Assembly: GCA_031265035.1 (NCBI GenBank)
Contig: JAISDE010000190.1
Location: 1-35,979, forward strand
Source: Peptococcaceae bacterium
GTDB taxonomy: Bacteria > Bacillota > Peptococcia > DRI-13 > UBA5745
Direction of reading: 5' to 3'
DNA length: 35,979 nucleotides
Each line of letters starts with the position of its first letter. Position 1 is the first letter of the stretch. Shown here piece after piece: positions 1 through 9,681 of this stretch. The notes under the pieces are model-generated. The model was given only the letters and a program-made list of their open reading frames with translations, was not told the origin of the DNA and did no database searches. The translations under genes were made by a program, and so were the position numbers.

Positions 1-942
1 ACGGCGGTAGGCGCCCCGAAAATCCTGGAGGGCGGCCGCCATCCCGGCGAAGGAAAGCCCGCAGGCCAGGCCGGCGGCCATGGCGCCCAGAGCGTTTAGC
101 AGGTTGTGGTCGCCATAAATCCCCAGGCGCAGCGTGCCCAGAAAATCCTGCCGCCAAAAGACCTCCGCCAGCATCGCGCCTTGCTCGCAGCGCAGGTTTT
201 CTCCCCGCAAATCAGCTTCCCGGCAGGTACCGTAGGTCAGCAGCCGATCATGCCCGAGTCGGGGCAGCAGCCGCCGGATGCCGGGATCGTCCAGGCACAG
301 CACCGCTTTGCCCTCCGGGGGCACATGATCCATAAAAGTTATAAAGGCCTGGTCGATCCGTTCCTGACTGCCATAATAATCCAAGTGGTCGTTTTCCACA
401 TTGGTCACCAGGGCCAGTAGCGGGTTTAATTCCAGAAAGGAGCCGTCGGACTCGTCCGCCTCCGCCACCAGATAAGGGCCTTGGCCCCATTTGGCGTTGG
501 TGGCCAGATTGCCCACGTAGGCGCCTACAAAGAAAGCGGGATCCAGGCCGCCCCGCTCCAAGATCAGGGCCAGCATGGCGGTGGTGGTGGTTTTTCCGTG
601 GGCGCCGGCTACCGCGATGCCTTTTTTCTCGTCCATCAGCCGGGCCAGGCAGCTACCCCGGTGGATGACGGCGATACCTTTTTCCTTGGCCGCGCGGTAT
701 TCCGGATTGTCCGGCCGGATGGCGCTGGACACCACCACGGCCTCCAGATCCTCGCCGATCAGCGCCGGGTCATGGTCGCCGATATGGATGCTCGCGCCCA
801 TATCCGTCAGTTGCCCGGTCAGGAGGGAGGCGGCTATGTCCGAGCCGCTGACCGGCTTGCCCATCTCCAGGCAAGCCTTGGCGATCCCGCTCATCCCCAC
901 GCCGCCGATCCCGATAAAATGCCATTTCTTTTTCTCTGTCAT
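1..942 (-). CDS. murC: UDP-N-acetylmuramate--L-alanine ligase MurC, N-terminal part (C-terminus beyond left edge)
   Basis: Manual reverse translation from ATG at 942: MTEKKKWHFIGIGGVGMSGIAKACLEMG...AVAGAHGKTTTTAMLALILERGGLD; GIGGxGMSG and AHGKTTTT Mur ligase motifs; frame stays open through the parts translated. Not in the ORF track because it has no stop inside the window. Confidence 0.95.
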   Translation of the reverse strand, partial: MTEKKKWHFIGIGGVGMSGIAKACLEMGKPVSGSDIAASLLTGQLTDMGASIHIGDHDPALIGEDLEAVVVSSAIRPDNPEYRAAKEKGIAVIHRGSCLARLMDEKKGIAVAGAHGKTTTTAMLALILERGGLDPAFFVGAYVGNLATNAKWGQGPYLVAEADESDGSFLELNPLLALVTNVENDHLDYYGSQERIDQAFITFMDHVPPEGKAVLCLDDPGIRRLLPRLGHDRLLTYGTCREADLRGENLRCEQGAMLAEVFWRQDFLGTLRLGIYGDHNLLNALGAMAAGLACGLSFAGMAAALQDFRGAYRR

Positions 943-999
943 TACCGCGCCTTTCCCGCCCTTCACCTCGCCGGCCGCTGCCCTTGGGAAGCCTTATCT

Positions 1000-2121
1000 T
1001 TAGGCCATAACCGGCGCCAAAATAGCTAAAATATCCGCCAATGCCTGGGGCTTGGCCGCCGCCGCGCTGTTGGCCGCCATCCGGCGGCGCTTTTCCCCGT
1101 CGGACAGCAGCCCCGCCAGCGTCCGCGTCAGCGCCGGCCCTGTCAGGCCGGTTTCCGGCAGCAAAATCGCCGCTTCTTTGTCCGCCAGGCTTTGGGCGTT
1201 GCGGGTCTGATGATCGCCCGCCGCATAGGGATAGGGTATCAGAATCCCGGGCAATCCGCAAGACGCGATTTCAGCCAGTGTGGAGGCGCCGCTCCGGCCC
1301 ACGAAAATATCCCCGGCGGCGTAAGCCAAATCCATCCGATCTATGTAAGGCTCTACCCGGATATTTTCCTGGCCGCCCCAGGTTATGCCGGCCTCCCCCA
1401 GGGTATTGGTCAGCCATTCGTAATCCCGGCTGCCCGCCGCCAGCAGGATTCGCGTCTCTTTTTGACGGTAGAATTGTTTGATCACATCCAGCATCGCCTG
1501 ATTCAGGCTTTTCGCTCCCTGGGAGCCGCCCGCCGCCAGGATGGTCAAACCGGTGGGATCCCAGCCAAAGAAGGCCAGGGCCGCCTCCCGGCTGGCCCGC
1601 CCGATCTCCGGCCGCACCGGCAGACCGGTGACGGTGATCCGCTGCCTGGCCCGCCGAGGAAAATAGGCCGCCGCTTCCGGGAAGGTCAGCAGCAGACTCG
1701 CCGCCCAGCGGGCGATCAGGCGGCTGGCCAGGCCGGGAAAGGCGTTTTGCTCATGGAGGTAAACCGGTATCCTCGCTTGCCAGGCCGCCGCCGCTGTGGG
1801 CAGGCAGGCATAGCCGCCGGTGCAGATCACCGCCTCGGGCCGAAAGCGCCGGAGGATCTCGCCGGCCTCGGCCCGGCCTTGCCAGGTGATAGCCAGCGCC
1901 CGGGCCAGATTGGCCGGTGTCCGTCCCTGCCAGCCCGCCGCCGGGATGCCGGCGAACTCAAACCCGCTGGCCGGCGCCAGGCGGCTTTCCAGACCCCGGC
2001 TGCCACCCACGTACAGCAATTCGCTTGCCGGCCAGCGGGACAGGATGCCCGTCCCAATGGCCAGGGCCGGATAAATATGGCCGCCGGTACCGCCGCCGGC
2101 TAAAATCAGTCGCTTGCCCAT
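1000..2121 (-). CDS. murG: UDP-N-acetylglucosamine--N-acetylmuramyl-(pentapeptide) pyrophosphoryl-undecaprenol GlcNAc transferase MurG
   Basis: MGKRLILAGGGTGGHIYPALAIGTGIL...; GGTGGHIYPA motif. The track ORF (to 2679) is an upstream read-through overlapping ftsW; ATG at 2121 is the likely start. Confidence 0.95.
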   Translation of the reverse strand: MGKRLILAGGGTGGHIYPALAIGTGILSRWPASELLYVGGSRGLESRLAPASGFEFAGIPAAGWQGRTPANLARALAITWQGRAEAGEILRRFRPEAVICTGGYACLPTAAAAWQARIPVYLHEQNAFPGLASRLIARWAASLLLTFPEAAAYFPRRARQRITVTGLPVRPEIGRASREAALAFFGWDPTGLTILAAGGSQGAKSLNQAMLDVIKQFYRQKETRILLAAGSRDYEWLTNTLGEAGITWGGQENIRVEPYIDRMDLAYAAGDIFVGRSGASTLAEIASCGLPGILIPYPYAAGDHQTRNAQSLADKEAAILLPETGLTGPALTRTLAGLLSDGEKRRRMAANSAAAAKPQALADILAILAPVMA

Positions 2122-3446
2122 GCTTTTCCTCCGGTTTTCCCCTGAGGCGGTTTGGCCGCCGCCCCATGAGACGGTTTGTCCGCCGCCGGTCGGTAACGGG
2201 AGATACTGAGCAGCGCCCCCACAGATACCACGGACATCAGCAGGGACGAGCCGCCATAGCTGATAAAGGGCAGCGTGATCCCTGTCGTCGGCATAGACTG
2301 GGTCACCACGGCTATATTGACCGCGGCCTGTAAAGAAATACTGGTGGTGAGGCCCACCGCCAGCAGGCGGCCAAACTTGTCCGGGCAGCGCAGGGCGATG
2401 AGATAGCCCCGCCAGGTAAAAATCAAAAATAAAATGACGACAAAACCGGCGCCGATAAAACCTAATTCCTCCCCGATGACGGAGAAGATAAAATCGGTGT
2501 TTTGCGCCGGCAGGATCAGCTTTTGGCTGCTGTTGGAGATACCGGCGCCCAAAAGCCCGCCCGTGCCCAGGGCGTAAAGGGAATGGATGATCTGAAAGCC
2601 GTTGCCTACAGGATCCTGCCAGGGATCCAAAAAGCCCAGTACCCGATCCAGCCGATAAGGGGATCTCAGTATGAGACAAACACCGGCGATCACCCCCGCC
2701 CCGCCGGCCAGGAACAAATAAACCCAGCGCAGGCCGGCGGCCAGCAAGACGGCGATGGCGGCGGCGGCCAGGACAAAGGCTGTGCCGGTATCCGGCTCAA
2801 ACGCGATCATGCCGGCGGCGACGCCGACGACGAGCAAGGCTTTGCCCAAATCGCCACTAAGGGTATTGATCCCGGAGCGCCGGCGGCTGAACAGGCTGGC
2901 CAGGTAAAAGACCACCGTAAATTTCGCTACCTCCGAGGGCTGCAAGTTAAACCCAAAGGCAAGGGGGATCCAGCGGTGGGCGTCAGACTTTTCCGGCAGA
3001 GCGAATACCGCCGCCAGCAAAACGCCCGTGACGAGCAAAATTTGCTTGTCGATACTGCGGAAGCGGCGCAACCAGCTATAAGGGATATTTATTCCCCCGA
3101 TCAGGATCGCCAGCGCCAGGCCGGTCAGGATCGCCTGCCGCTGCAAGTAATAGTAAATATTCTCGGACACCGTGTCGTAGTAGCTGGCGCTGAACACCAT
3201 GATAAAGCCGATACCCAGCAAACAAATGGTAGTCAGGAGCAGACCCATGTCCGCCTTGACCTTTCTGTCCCTGAGAGGGGCGGCGGGGGGCTGCCGGAGC
3301 GAGGCCATAGGGATAATTTTCGCCCGCCGCCGAGCCGCCGGCCGGGGGATTGCCCGCCTCGTCCTCCTGTATGCGTTTTGGGGCGGCGCGTTTGACTCGC
3401 GCCTGTTGCTGTTTACCGACACGCCGCTAATCACGCCTCCCAACAT
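2106..3446 (-). CDS. ftsW: FtsW/SpoVE family SEDS glycosyltransferase
   Basis: Multi-TM SEDS protein: LLTTICLLGIGFIMVFSAS..., FIFSVIGEELGFIGAG, MPTTGITLPFISYGGSSLL. Confidence 0.93.
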   Translation of the reverse strand: MLGGVISGVSVNSNRRESNAPPQNAYRRTRRAIPRPAARRRAKIIPMASLRQPPAAPLRDRKVKADMGLLLTTICLLGIGFIMVFSASYYDTVSENIYYYLQRQAILTGLALAILIGGINIPYSWLRRFRSIDKQILLVTGVLLAAVFALPEKSDAHRWIPLAFGFNLQPSEVAKFTVVFYLASLFSRRRSGINTLSGDLGKALLVVGVAAGMIAFEPDTGTAFVLAAAAIAVLLAAGLRWVYLFLAGGAGVIAGVCLILRSPYRLDRVLGFLDPWQDPVGNGFQIIHSLYALGTGGLLGAGISNSSQKLILPAQNTDFIFSVIGEELGFIGAGFVVILFLIFTWRGYLIALRCPDKFGRLLAVGLTTSISLQAAVNIAVVTQSMPTTGITLPFISYGGSSLLMSVVSVGALLSISRYRPAADKPSHGAAAKPPQGKTGGKAWASD

Positions 3447-4887
3447 TTGATCTCGCCGCCAGGATTTCTTTTACCCTGGCCTTGAACACCTCGCCCCGCT
3501 GCTCATAATTCCGAAACATATCGAGGCTGGAGCAGGCGGGGGATAAAAGCACCGCGTCGCCGGCCACCGCCTGCTCCCGACAAATATCTATCGCTTCCTC
3601 CAGGCTAGACGCCTGGCGAAACCGCTCGAACCCGGCCTCCCGTAGCGCCGCCGCCAGTCGGCCGCCGTCCTTGCCAATCAAGACCGCCAGCTTGGTTCTC
3701 GCCGCTATTTTGGCCGCCAGCTCCTGAAAGGACGCCCCTTTGCCGTCGCCGCCGGCGATCAGCAGGAGGGGCCGGGTAAAGGCGTCCAGCGCCTTGAGGG
3801 CGGCGTCGGGGTTGGTGGCCTTGGAATCGTTGACGTATAAAACCCCAGCCGCCTCGCCCACCGGCTCCAGGCGATGCTCCACCGCCTGAAAGGTGGCGGC
3901 CGCCCGCCGGATATCCGCCGGCGCCAGGCCCAGGATCAGGCCGCAGGCCGCCGCCGCCAGCAGGTTTTCCCGGTTGTGGGCGCCGGGGAGGGCGAATTCC
4001 GCCGCCGGCAGGAGGCGCTGCCGCTGGACGGCGCCGTCCGCCGTCGGCAGCGTCAGGTTCAGCCAGCCTTCCTCGTCCAGCCAGAGGCCGTTGGCGATGG
4101 GGCCGGCGGCGCTGAAAAACATGATTCGCGGCCCGCCGCCAGCGGCGGTGGCGAGCCGGCGCTCGCCCTCCCGGCGCAGCAACGGGTCGTCGCCATTCAG
4201 GATCAGCCAGTCCGCCGGCCCCTGAAATTCGGCGATCCGCCACTTGGCCGCCTGATAAGCGGCGTAGGTTTTGTGCCGGTTCAGGTGATCCGGCGACAGA
4301 TTCAAAAATACCGCCACCTTGGGCCGCAGGGAAAGTATCCCCTCCAGCTGGAAGCTGGAAAGCTCCAGCACCGCCAAATCATTTGCCGTCAGCCGAGGCG
4401 CCGCCTGAAGATAAGGCACGCCGATATTGCCGCCCACAAAGGGTTCCCGGCCGGCCAGCCGGAGCATATGGCCAATCAGGCTGGTCACGGTCGTTTTGCC
4501 GTTGCTGCCGGTGACGCCGACGACGGCGGCCCGCCCGGCCCGCCAGCCCAGCTCGATCTCGTTGGTGATCACGGCGCCCGCCGCCCCGGCCGCCCGGATA
4601 GCCGGCTCGTCCAGGGGCACACCGGGAGAGGGCACTACCAACTCAGCCCCGAAAGCCAGGGGGTCGCAGGGCTGCCCCAGCTCCAGCAGCAAGCCTTGGG
4701 CCTCCAGGGCCGCCAGGGCGGCCCGGCTCTCCGGCGCCAAATCCGCCAGCGCCCGGGACTCATTGAGGCAGACCGTCGCGCCCTGACCCAAAAGCCAGCC
4801 GGCGGCGGCCAAACCGCTTTTGCCGGTGCCGATTACGTAGGCCCGACGATCCCGCCATTCATTTCCCGGCTGTACTTGGCACATCAA
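3427..4887 (-). CDS. murD: UDP-N-acetylmuramoylalanine--D-glutamate ligase MurD
   Basis: GVTGSNGKTTVTSLIGHML, NLSPDHLNRH, YVNDSKATNPDAALKAL, LLIAGGDGKG. Confidence 0.95.
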   Translation of the reverse strand: MMCQVQPGNEWRDRRAYVIGTGKSGLAAAGWLLGQGATVCLNESRALADLAPESRAALAALEAQGLLLELGQPCDPLAFGAELVVPSPGVPLDEPAIRAAGAAGAVITNEIELGWRAGRAAVVGVTGSNGKTTVTSLIGHMLRLAGREPFVGGNIGVPYLQAAPRLTANDLAVLELSSFQLEGILSLRPKVAVFLNLSPDHLNRHKTYAAYQAAKWRIAEFQGPADWLILNGDDPLLRREGERRLATAAGGGPRIMFFSAAGPIANGLWLDEEGWLNLTLPTADGAVQRQRLLPAAEFALPGAHNRENLLAAAACGLILGLAPADIRRAAATFQAVEHRLEPVGEAAGVLYVNDSKATNPDAALKALDAFTRPLLLIAGGDGKGASFQELAAKIAARTKLAVLIGKDGGRLAAALREAGFERFRQASSLEEAIDICREQAVAGDAVLLSPACSSLDMFRNYEQRGEVFKARVKEILAARSNVGRRD

Positions 4888-4941
4888 TTCTGTCTTCCCT
4901 TCCTGATTTTTGACTACGGAATGTTTGGGTTTGGGGATCCT

Positions 4942-5892
4942 TTAAAGAGTCAGGCGCAGGAATAGCAGCCCGCAGATCAGGGTAATCAGCCAAAAAAGCA
5001 AGGACACCCGATTCTCGCTCCAGCCCAGCAACTCGAAATGATGGTGCAGCGGCGACATACGAAACAGGCGGCGGCCGCCGGTCCAGCGAAAGTAGCCTAC
5101 CTGCAGGATCACCGACAGCACCTCAAGCACATACACCAGGCCCAGCAGCGGCAGCAGCAATTCCGTGCCGCTGAGAAGGGCCAGGGCCGCCACGCCGCCG
5201 CCCAGGGCCAGGGCGCCGGTGTCGCCCATAAATACCCTGGCGGGATGCAGATTAAAAAACAAAAAGCCCAGACAGCTACCGGCCAGGCCGCCGGCCAGCC
5301 AGGACAGCTGGGGCAGCCGCCAACTCTCGCACAGCAGCAGGTAGGTCAGGGCCACCAAAAAGGTCACGCCGGCGCAGAGGCCATCCAGCCCGTCGGTGAA
5401 ATTGACGCCGTTGGCGGCGCCCATAACCACCAAGACCGCCAGGGGAAAATAAAGCCAGCCCGGTTCCCAATAACGCTGGGCGAAGGGGAGCCAGATCTGC
5501 CCGCCCCGCAGCCGCCAGGCCAAAAGCGCGAAAAGCAGCGCCAGAATGATCTGCCCGAGAAATTTTTGCCTGACGGTCAGCCCCTCGGACTGCCGTTTTT
5601 TGATTTTCAGATAATCATCGGCGCAACCCAAGAGGCCCAGTCCGAGTAGCAAGCCGGCCGCCAAAAGCCCTTGGGCGGTGATCTGACCGCCGGCGACCAG
5701 GGCCGCCGGGATGGTCAAAAAGAACATCGCGCCCCCCATGGTGGGGGTGCCGGCTTTGGCCAGATGCTCCTTTGGCCCTTCCTGCCGGATATATTGACCG
5801 AATTTCAACCGCCGCAGGGCCGGGATCAACACCGGCCCGCTGAGCAGCGCCACAACCAGGGCCGCCAGCCCGGCTTTCAGGTAAGTCTGCAT
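4942..5892 (-). CDS. mraY: Phospho-N-acetylmuramoyl-pentapeptide-transferase MraY
   Basis: GTPTMGGAMF, DDYLKIKKRQSEGLTVRQKFLGQ, NGVNFTDGLDGL, MSPLHHHFELLGWSENRV. Confidence 0.96.
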   Translation of the reverse strand: MQTYLKAGLAALVVALLSGPVLIPALRRLKFGQYIRQEGPKEHLAKAGTPTMGGAMFFLTIPAALVAGGQITAQGLLAAGLLLGLGLLGCADDYLKIKKRQSEGLTVRQKFLGQIILALLFALLAWRLRGGQIWLPFAQRYWEPGWLYFPLAVLVVMGAANGVNFTDGLDGLCAGVTFLVALTYLLLCESWRLPQLSWLAGGLAGSCLGFLFFNLHPARVFMGDTGALALGGGVAALALLSGTELLLPLLGLVYVLEVLSVILQVGYFRWTGGRRLFRMSPLHHHFELLGWSENRVSLLFWLITLICGLLFLRLTL

Positions 5893-5924
5893 ATACCCGA
5901 GTCGTCCTCTCTTTAGAATGGATC

Positions 5925-5978
5925 AGGATTAAGGTCAGGACTAGGATTAAGGTCAGGATCAGGATTAAGGTCAGGATC
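5925..5978. repeat. Three tandem copies of an 18-bp unit (AGGATTAAGGTCAGGAYY) at the murE/mraY junction
   Basis: Copies at 5925-5942 (ending ACT), 5943-5960 and 5961-5978 (both ending ATC); read directly. Confidence 0.95.
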
Positions 5979-7485
5979 AGGAGCAAGCCCGCTCCCGCTC
6001 CCGGATCGCCGCCAGGGCTTCGGTGTAATCATCAAAGGGCAGCTTTTCCTCGCCCACGATCTGGTAGTTCTCATGACCTTTGCCACAGATCAAAACCACG
6101 TCGCCTTCCCTGGCCAAAGCGATACCCAGGCCAATGGCCTCGCGCCGATCCGGCTCTGTCAATATTTTCGCCCGCCCCGTCGGCCCGCCCATGCCGGCCT
6201 GAACGTCCCTGATGATGGACAGCGGTTCCTCGTCCCGGGGATTATCCGAGGTGATGATACAGATATCGGCCAGCCGGGCGGCCGCCTCGCCCATCAGCGG
6301 GCGCTTGCCCCGATCCCGGTGCCCGCCGGCCCCAAAAATGGCGATAACCCGGCCCTGGCACAGTTCCCGCCCGGTCGCGAGACAGTTTTCCAGGCTGTCC
6401 GGCGTATGGGAATAATCCACAAAAACCGCGAAGGGCAGAGGGCGCTCGCTCTCCACCCGCTGAAAACGCCCCGGTACCGGCGGCATAGCGGCCAGCGCCG
6501 CCTGAATGACGGGCATGGGCACGCCCTCCACCAAGGCGGCGGCGATGGCCGCCAAGGAATTATAAACATTGAAGCGGCCTTGCAGCCGGGAATGAATGGG
6601 AAAACGCTGGCCGTTGAAAACCAGGGAAAAATCCAGGCCAGCCGGGGACAGGCTCACGCCCTCCGCCCGAACGTGGCTCAAAGGACTCAGTCCATAGGTG
6701 ATCACCGGCACCTGACAGTAATCCGCCAGATAATCGCTGGCCGGATCATCTAAATTGAGGATCGCCGCCTTTTTGCGGTTTTTCTCCCCCTGCCCTCGCA
6801 GCTCCGCGAAAAGCTTGGCCTTTTCGCTCAGGTATTCTTCCATGGTATGATGAAAATCCAGGTGATCCTGGCTCAAGTTGGTAAAAACAGCCAAATCAAA
6901 GACGATCCCGGCTACCCGGCTTTGGGCCAGGGCGTGGGAACTGACCTCCATGACGGCGTAATCCATATTCTCCGCCACCATACGCTGAAAGAGCGCCGCC
7001 AATTCCGGGCTGTCCGCCGTCGTCAGCCCGGCGCCCGATTCCCGGTCGCCGATGCGGTTGTGGATAGTGCCCAGCAGGCCGACTTTTTGCCGCGCCGCCG
7101 CCAAAATAGCGGCGATCATATGCGTTACCGTGGTTTTGCCGTTGGTGCCGGTGACGCCGATCACATTCAGCCCCAGAGAGGGGCGGCCGGCCAGGACGTG
7201 CATGATCTGGCCCAAAGCCCGCCGGCTGTTTTTCACCAGGATCCAGGGTACCGCCGGCCGGCAATGGCTCTCGTCCTCCAAAATTACCGCTTTGGCGCCC
7301 AGGGTCAGCGCCTGCTCAATATAATGGTGCCCGTCATGCTTTTCTCCCCGCGCGGCGATAAAGACATCGTCGGCCCCCACCTGCCGGGAATCGGCGGTGA
7401 CGCGGCCAATCTCGGCCTCCCAGGCCAAATTTTTCCGCCAGCGGATCACCCCGTCAACTGAGTTGACCGCCTCCTTTAGTTTCAC
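5977..7485 (-). CDS. murE: UDP-N-acetylmuramoyl-L-alanyl-D-glutamate--2,6-diaminopimelate ligase MurE
   Basis: GVTGTNGKTTVTHMIAAIL, MEVSSHALAQSRV, FTNLSQDHLDFH, SDNPRDEEP (DNPR motif of the meso-DAP-adding type). Confidence 0.95.
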   Translation of the reverse strand: MKLKEAVNSVDGVIRWRKNLAWEAEIGRVTADSRQVGADDVFIAARGEKHDGHHYIEQALTLGAKAVILEDESHCRPAVPWILVKNSRRALGQIMHVLAGRPSLGLNVIGVTGTNGKTTVTHMIAAILAAARQKVGLLGTIHNRIGDRESGAGLTTADSPELAALFQRMVAENMDYAVMEVSSHALAQSRVAGIVFDLAVFTNLSQDHLDFHHTMEEYLSEKAKLFAELRGQGEKNRKKAAILNLDDPASDYLADYCQVPVITYGLSPLSHVRAEGVSLSPAGLDFSLVFNGQRFPIHSRLQGRFNVYNSLAAIAAALVEGVPMPVIQAALAAMPPVPGRFQRVESERPLPFAVFVDYSHTPDSLENCLATGRELCQGRVIAIFGAGGHRDRGKRPLMGEAAARLADICIITSDNPRDEEPLSIIRDVQAGMGGPTGRAKILTEPDRREAIGLGIALAREGDVVLICGKGHENYQIVGEEKLPFDDYTEALAAIRERERACS

Positions 7486-7497
7486 GGTCTTCCCTCC

Positions 7498-9666
7498 TTA
7501 TGGCCCCGCTAAATCCTCCAGGACGCCAGCCTCCAGCGGCTTTTCCAAGCCGACAAATACCCGGCTGCCGGCGTCCGCCATACTGCCCGGCGAGGGCTGC
7601 TGATACATGACCACGCCCTGCCCGGCCAAATCAAAATGCAGATCATAAGCCGCGGCGATTTTTGCCACCTCCGCGGCGGTCTTGCCGGTCAGCTCCGGCA
7701 CGGCGATTTGGGGCGCCGCCGGAACCTTGGGCAGCCTGGTGTGCAAGACCACGGTGCCGCCCCGCAGCATTTGGTCGCCGGCCAGGGGCAGCTGCGCGTA
7801 GATTTCCTCCCCGTCGCCCACCAGTGTTATCTCGATGCCCTGGGCCGCCGCCTGGCTGTTTGCCGCCGCCGTCGTCAGGCCGACATAATCCAGCAGCGTA
7901 ACTTCCTCCAGCGAGGTGGCTTTTACCAGCGCCGGCGCTACCTGAGCCGGTATTTCCAGATAACTCATCACGTCCTTGGCCACCGCCTGAAAAACCGGGC
8001 CGCAGATGGCGCTGCCGCCGTGGGTATCGCCTTTGGGATAGTCCACCACGATCAGGCAGACGATTTGAGGGTCGTTTACCGGGGCGACGCCCATGAAGGA
8101 GGCGACAAATTCCTGTTCCGAATAACCTACGCCCGGCACGACCTTTTGCGCCGTCCCGGTCTTGCCGCCGACCCGGTAGCCCTCAACGAAGGCGGTTTTG
8201 CCGATGCCCTGGCTGACCACGGTCTCCAGCGCTCGCAAGACCAGATCGGAGGTGGTCTGGGAGATCACCTGGCGGGTCATTTCCGGCTCGACGGTCTCCA
8301 GCAGGTTGCCTTGGGCGTCCCAGATCTCTTTTATCACCTGGGGTTTCATCAGCCTGCCGCCGTTGCAGATGGCGCCGAAAGCGGTCAGCAGCTGAATCGG
8401 CGTCACCGCGGTGGTCTGTCCGATGCTCATGGTCGCCAGATCCAAATCCTGGCATTTATTTTGCGGCAACACCAGGCCGTCAGCCTCCCCGGCCAGGTCG
8501 ATCCCGGTTTTTTGCCCAAACCCGAAGCCGTGGAGATATTTGTAAAAAAGCTCTTTGCCCATTTCCTGCCCGACGGCGATAAAGACGGGGTTGCAGGAGT
8601 TCTGGATCCCCTCCATAAAGGTTTGCCTCCCGTGGGGCACCGCCCGCCAACAGCGCACCATCATCCCGCCGGGAAAACGCACGGGGCCGTCGCAGCCGTA
8701 CTCTTGATTCAGCGAGGTCACGCCTTCCTCCAGCGCGCCGGCCATGACCACCGTCTTGAAGGTGGAGCCTGGCTCGTACACGTCGGAAATCAGGAAATTG
8801 CGCCGGTTTTGCTCGTCGTATTGGCCAAAATTGTTGGGATCAAAGGTAGGGTATTCCGCCATGCCCAGCACCCGGCCGGTTTGCGGCTCCATAATCAGGA
8901 TGCCGGCCTTCTCCGGCGAGTATAATTCTGTCACTTTGCCTAATTCCCGCTCACAGATGTACTGGATCACCTCGTCAATGGTCAGGATCAGATCGACCCC
9001 GTCCACCGGCGCGGTGGTGGTTCTTTGGGCGACGCCGGCGCTTCGCTGGCCGTTTTTATCCTGCTCCGCCAGCACCGCGACGGTTTGGCCTGCCAGGAGA
9101 CTGTTGAAGGACGACTCCAGCCCGCCGAGGCCGGTATTGTCCAGACCCACAAAGCCCAGGGAATTGGCCAGCAAGGTGCCTTTGGGATAGACCCGCTCCG
9201 ATTCTTCCTCCCAATGGATGCCTTTCAGCCCCAGGCTCTTGACGGCTGCGGCCGGCCCGTCGGGCACCTGTCGTTTTATGTACACAAAGCCCCTCTTGGT
9301 ATCGGTGATCCGTTCCAGCAAAGTCTCCGAATCCAACTCCAGGGCCGCCGCCACTTGGTCGGCGATCTCTTTGGCCTGGCCGGAGTCCACTACCTCCCTG
9401 GGTGTGGCGAAAAAGCTGGCGGTGGTGACGCTGATGGCCAAGGGCTGGCCTTGGGCGTCATAAATCCCGCCCCGCCGGGGAGCGACGGGCCGGGGGACGT
9501 AGCGGCTTTGCTCAGCCAGCGTCCGGTAGGTCTCCCCGTTGATCAGTTGAATCCAGGCCAACCGGAAGAAAAGGGCGGCGAAGACGACGCTGGCCACCAG
9601 GAGGATAAACATGATACGCCGGGATACTGTGTTTTCAGCGATGTTTTCTCTTGTCCACTCAGCCAC
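7498..9666 (-). CDS. Penicillin-binding transpeptidase of the SpoVD/FtsI type with C-terminal PASTA-like region
   Basis: N-terminal TM, YEPGSTFKTVVMAGAL (SxxK), GKTGTAQK (KTG), C-terminal VPELTGKTAAEVAKIAAAYDL PASTA-like sequence. Confidence 0.93.
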   Translation of the reverse strand: MAEWTRENIAENTVSRRIMFILLVASVVFAALFFRLAWIQLINGETYRTLAEQSRYVPRPVAPRRGGIYDAQGQPLAISVTTASFFATPREVVDSGQAKEIADQVAAALELDSETLLERITDTKRGFVYIKRQVPDGPAAAVKSLGLKGIHWEEESERVYPKGTLLANSLGFVGLDNTGLGGLESSFNSLLAGQTVAVLAEQDKNGQRSAGVAQRTTTAPVDGVDLILTIDEVIQYICERELGKVTELYSPEKAGILIMEPQTGRVLGMAEYPTFDPNNFGQYDEQNRRNFLISDVYEPGSTFKTVVMAGALEEGVTSLNQEYGCDGPVRFPGGMMVRCWRAVPHGRQTFMEGIQNSCNPVFIAVGQEMGKELFYKYLHGFGFGQKTGIDLAGEADGLVLPQNKCQDLDLATMSIGQTTAVTPIQLLTAFGAICNGGRLMKPQVIKEIWDAQGNLLETVEPEMTRQVISQTTSDLVLRALETVVSQGIGKTAFVEGYRVGGKTGTAQKVVPGVGYSEQEFVASFMGVAPVNDPQIVCLIVVDYPKGDTHGGSAICGPVFQAVAKDVMSYLEIPAQVAPALVKATSLEEVTLLDYVGLTTAAANSQAAAQGIEITLVGDGEEIYAQLPLAGDQMLRGGTVVLHTRLPKVPAAPQIAVPELTGKTAAEVAKIAAAYDLHFDLAGQGVVMYQQPSPGSMADAGSRVFVGLEKPLEAGVLEDLAGP

Positions 9667-9681
9667 CTTTTGCAGCGCTCC

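Noticed and set aside
2122-2679. N-terminal ~185-aa extension of the MurG ORF in the track
   Set aside because: Lies in the alternate frame of ftsW; MurG begins at ATG 2121 with MGKRLILAGGGTGGH.
3874-4965. Long plus-strand ORF (363 aa) opposite murD
   Set aside because: Antisense to a clearly conserved gene; low-complexity Gln/Arg/Gly-rich translation typical of GC-rich shadow ORFs.
7636-8925. Plus-strand 429-aa ORF opposite the PBP gene
   Set aside because: Shadow ORF: no recognisable motif, and the opposite strand encodes a complete transpeptidase.
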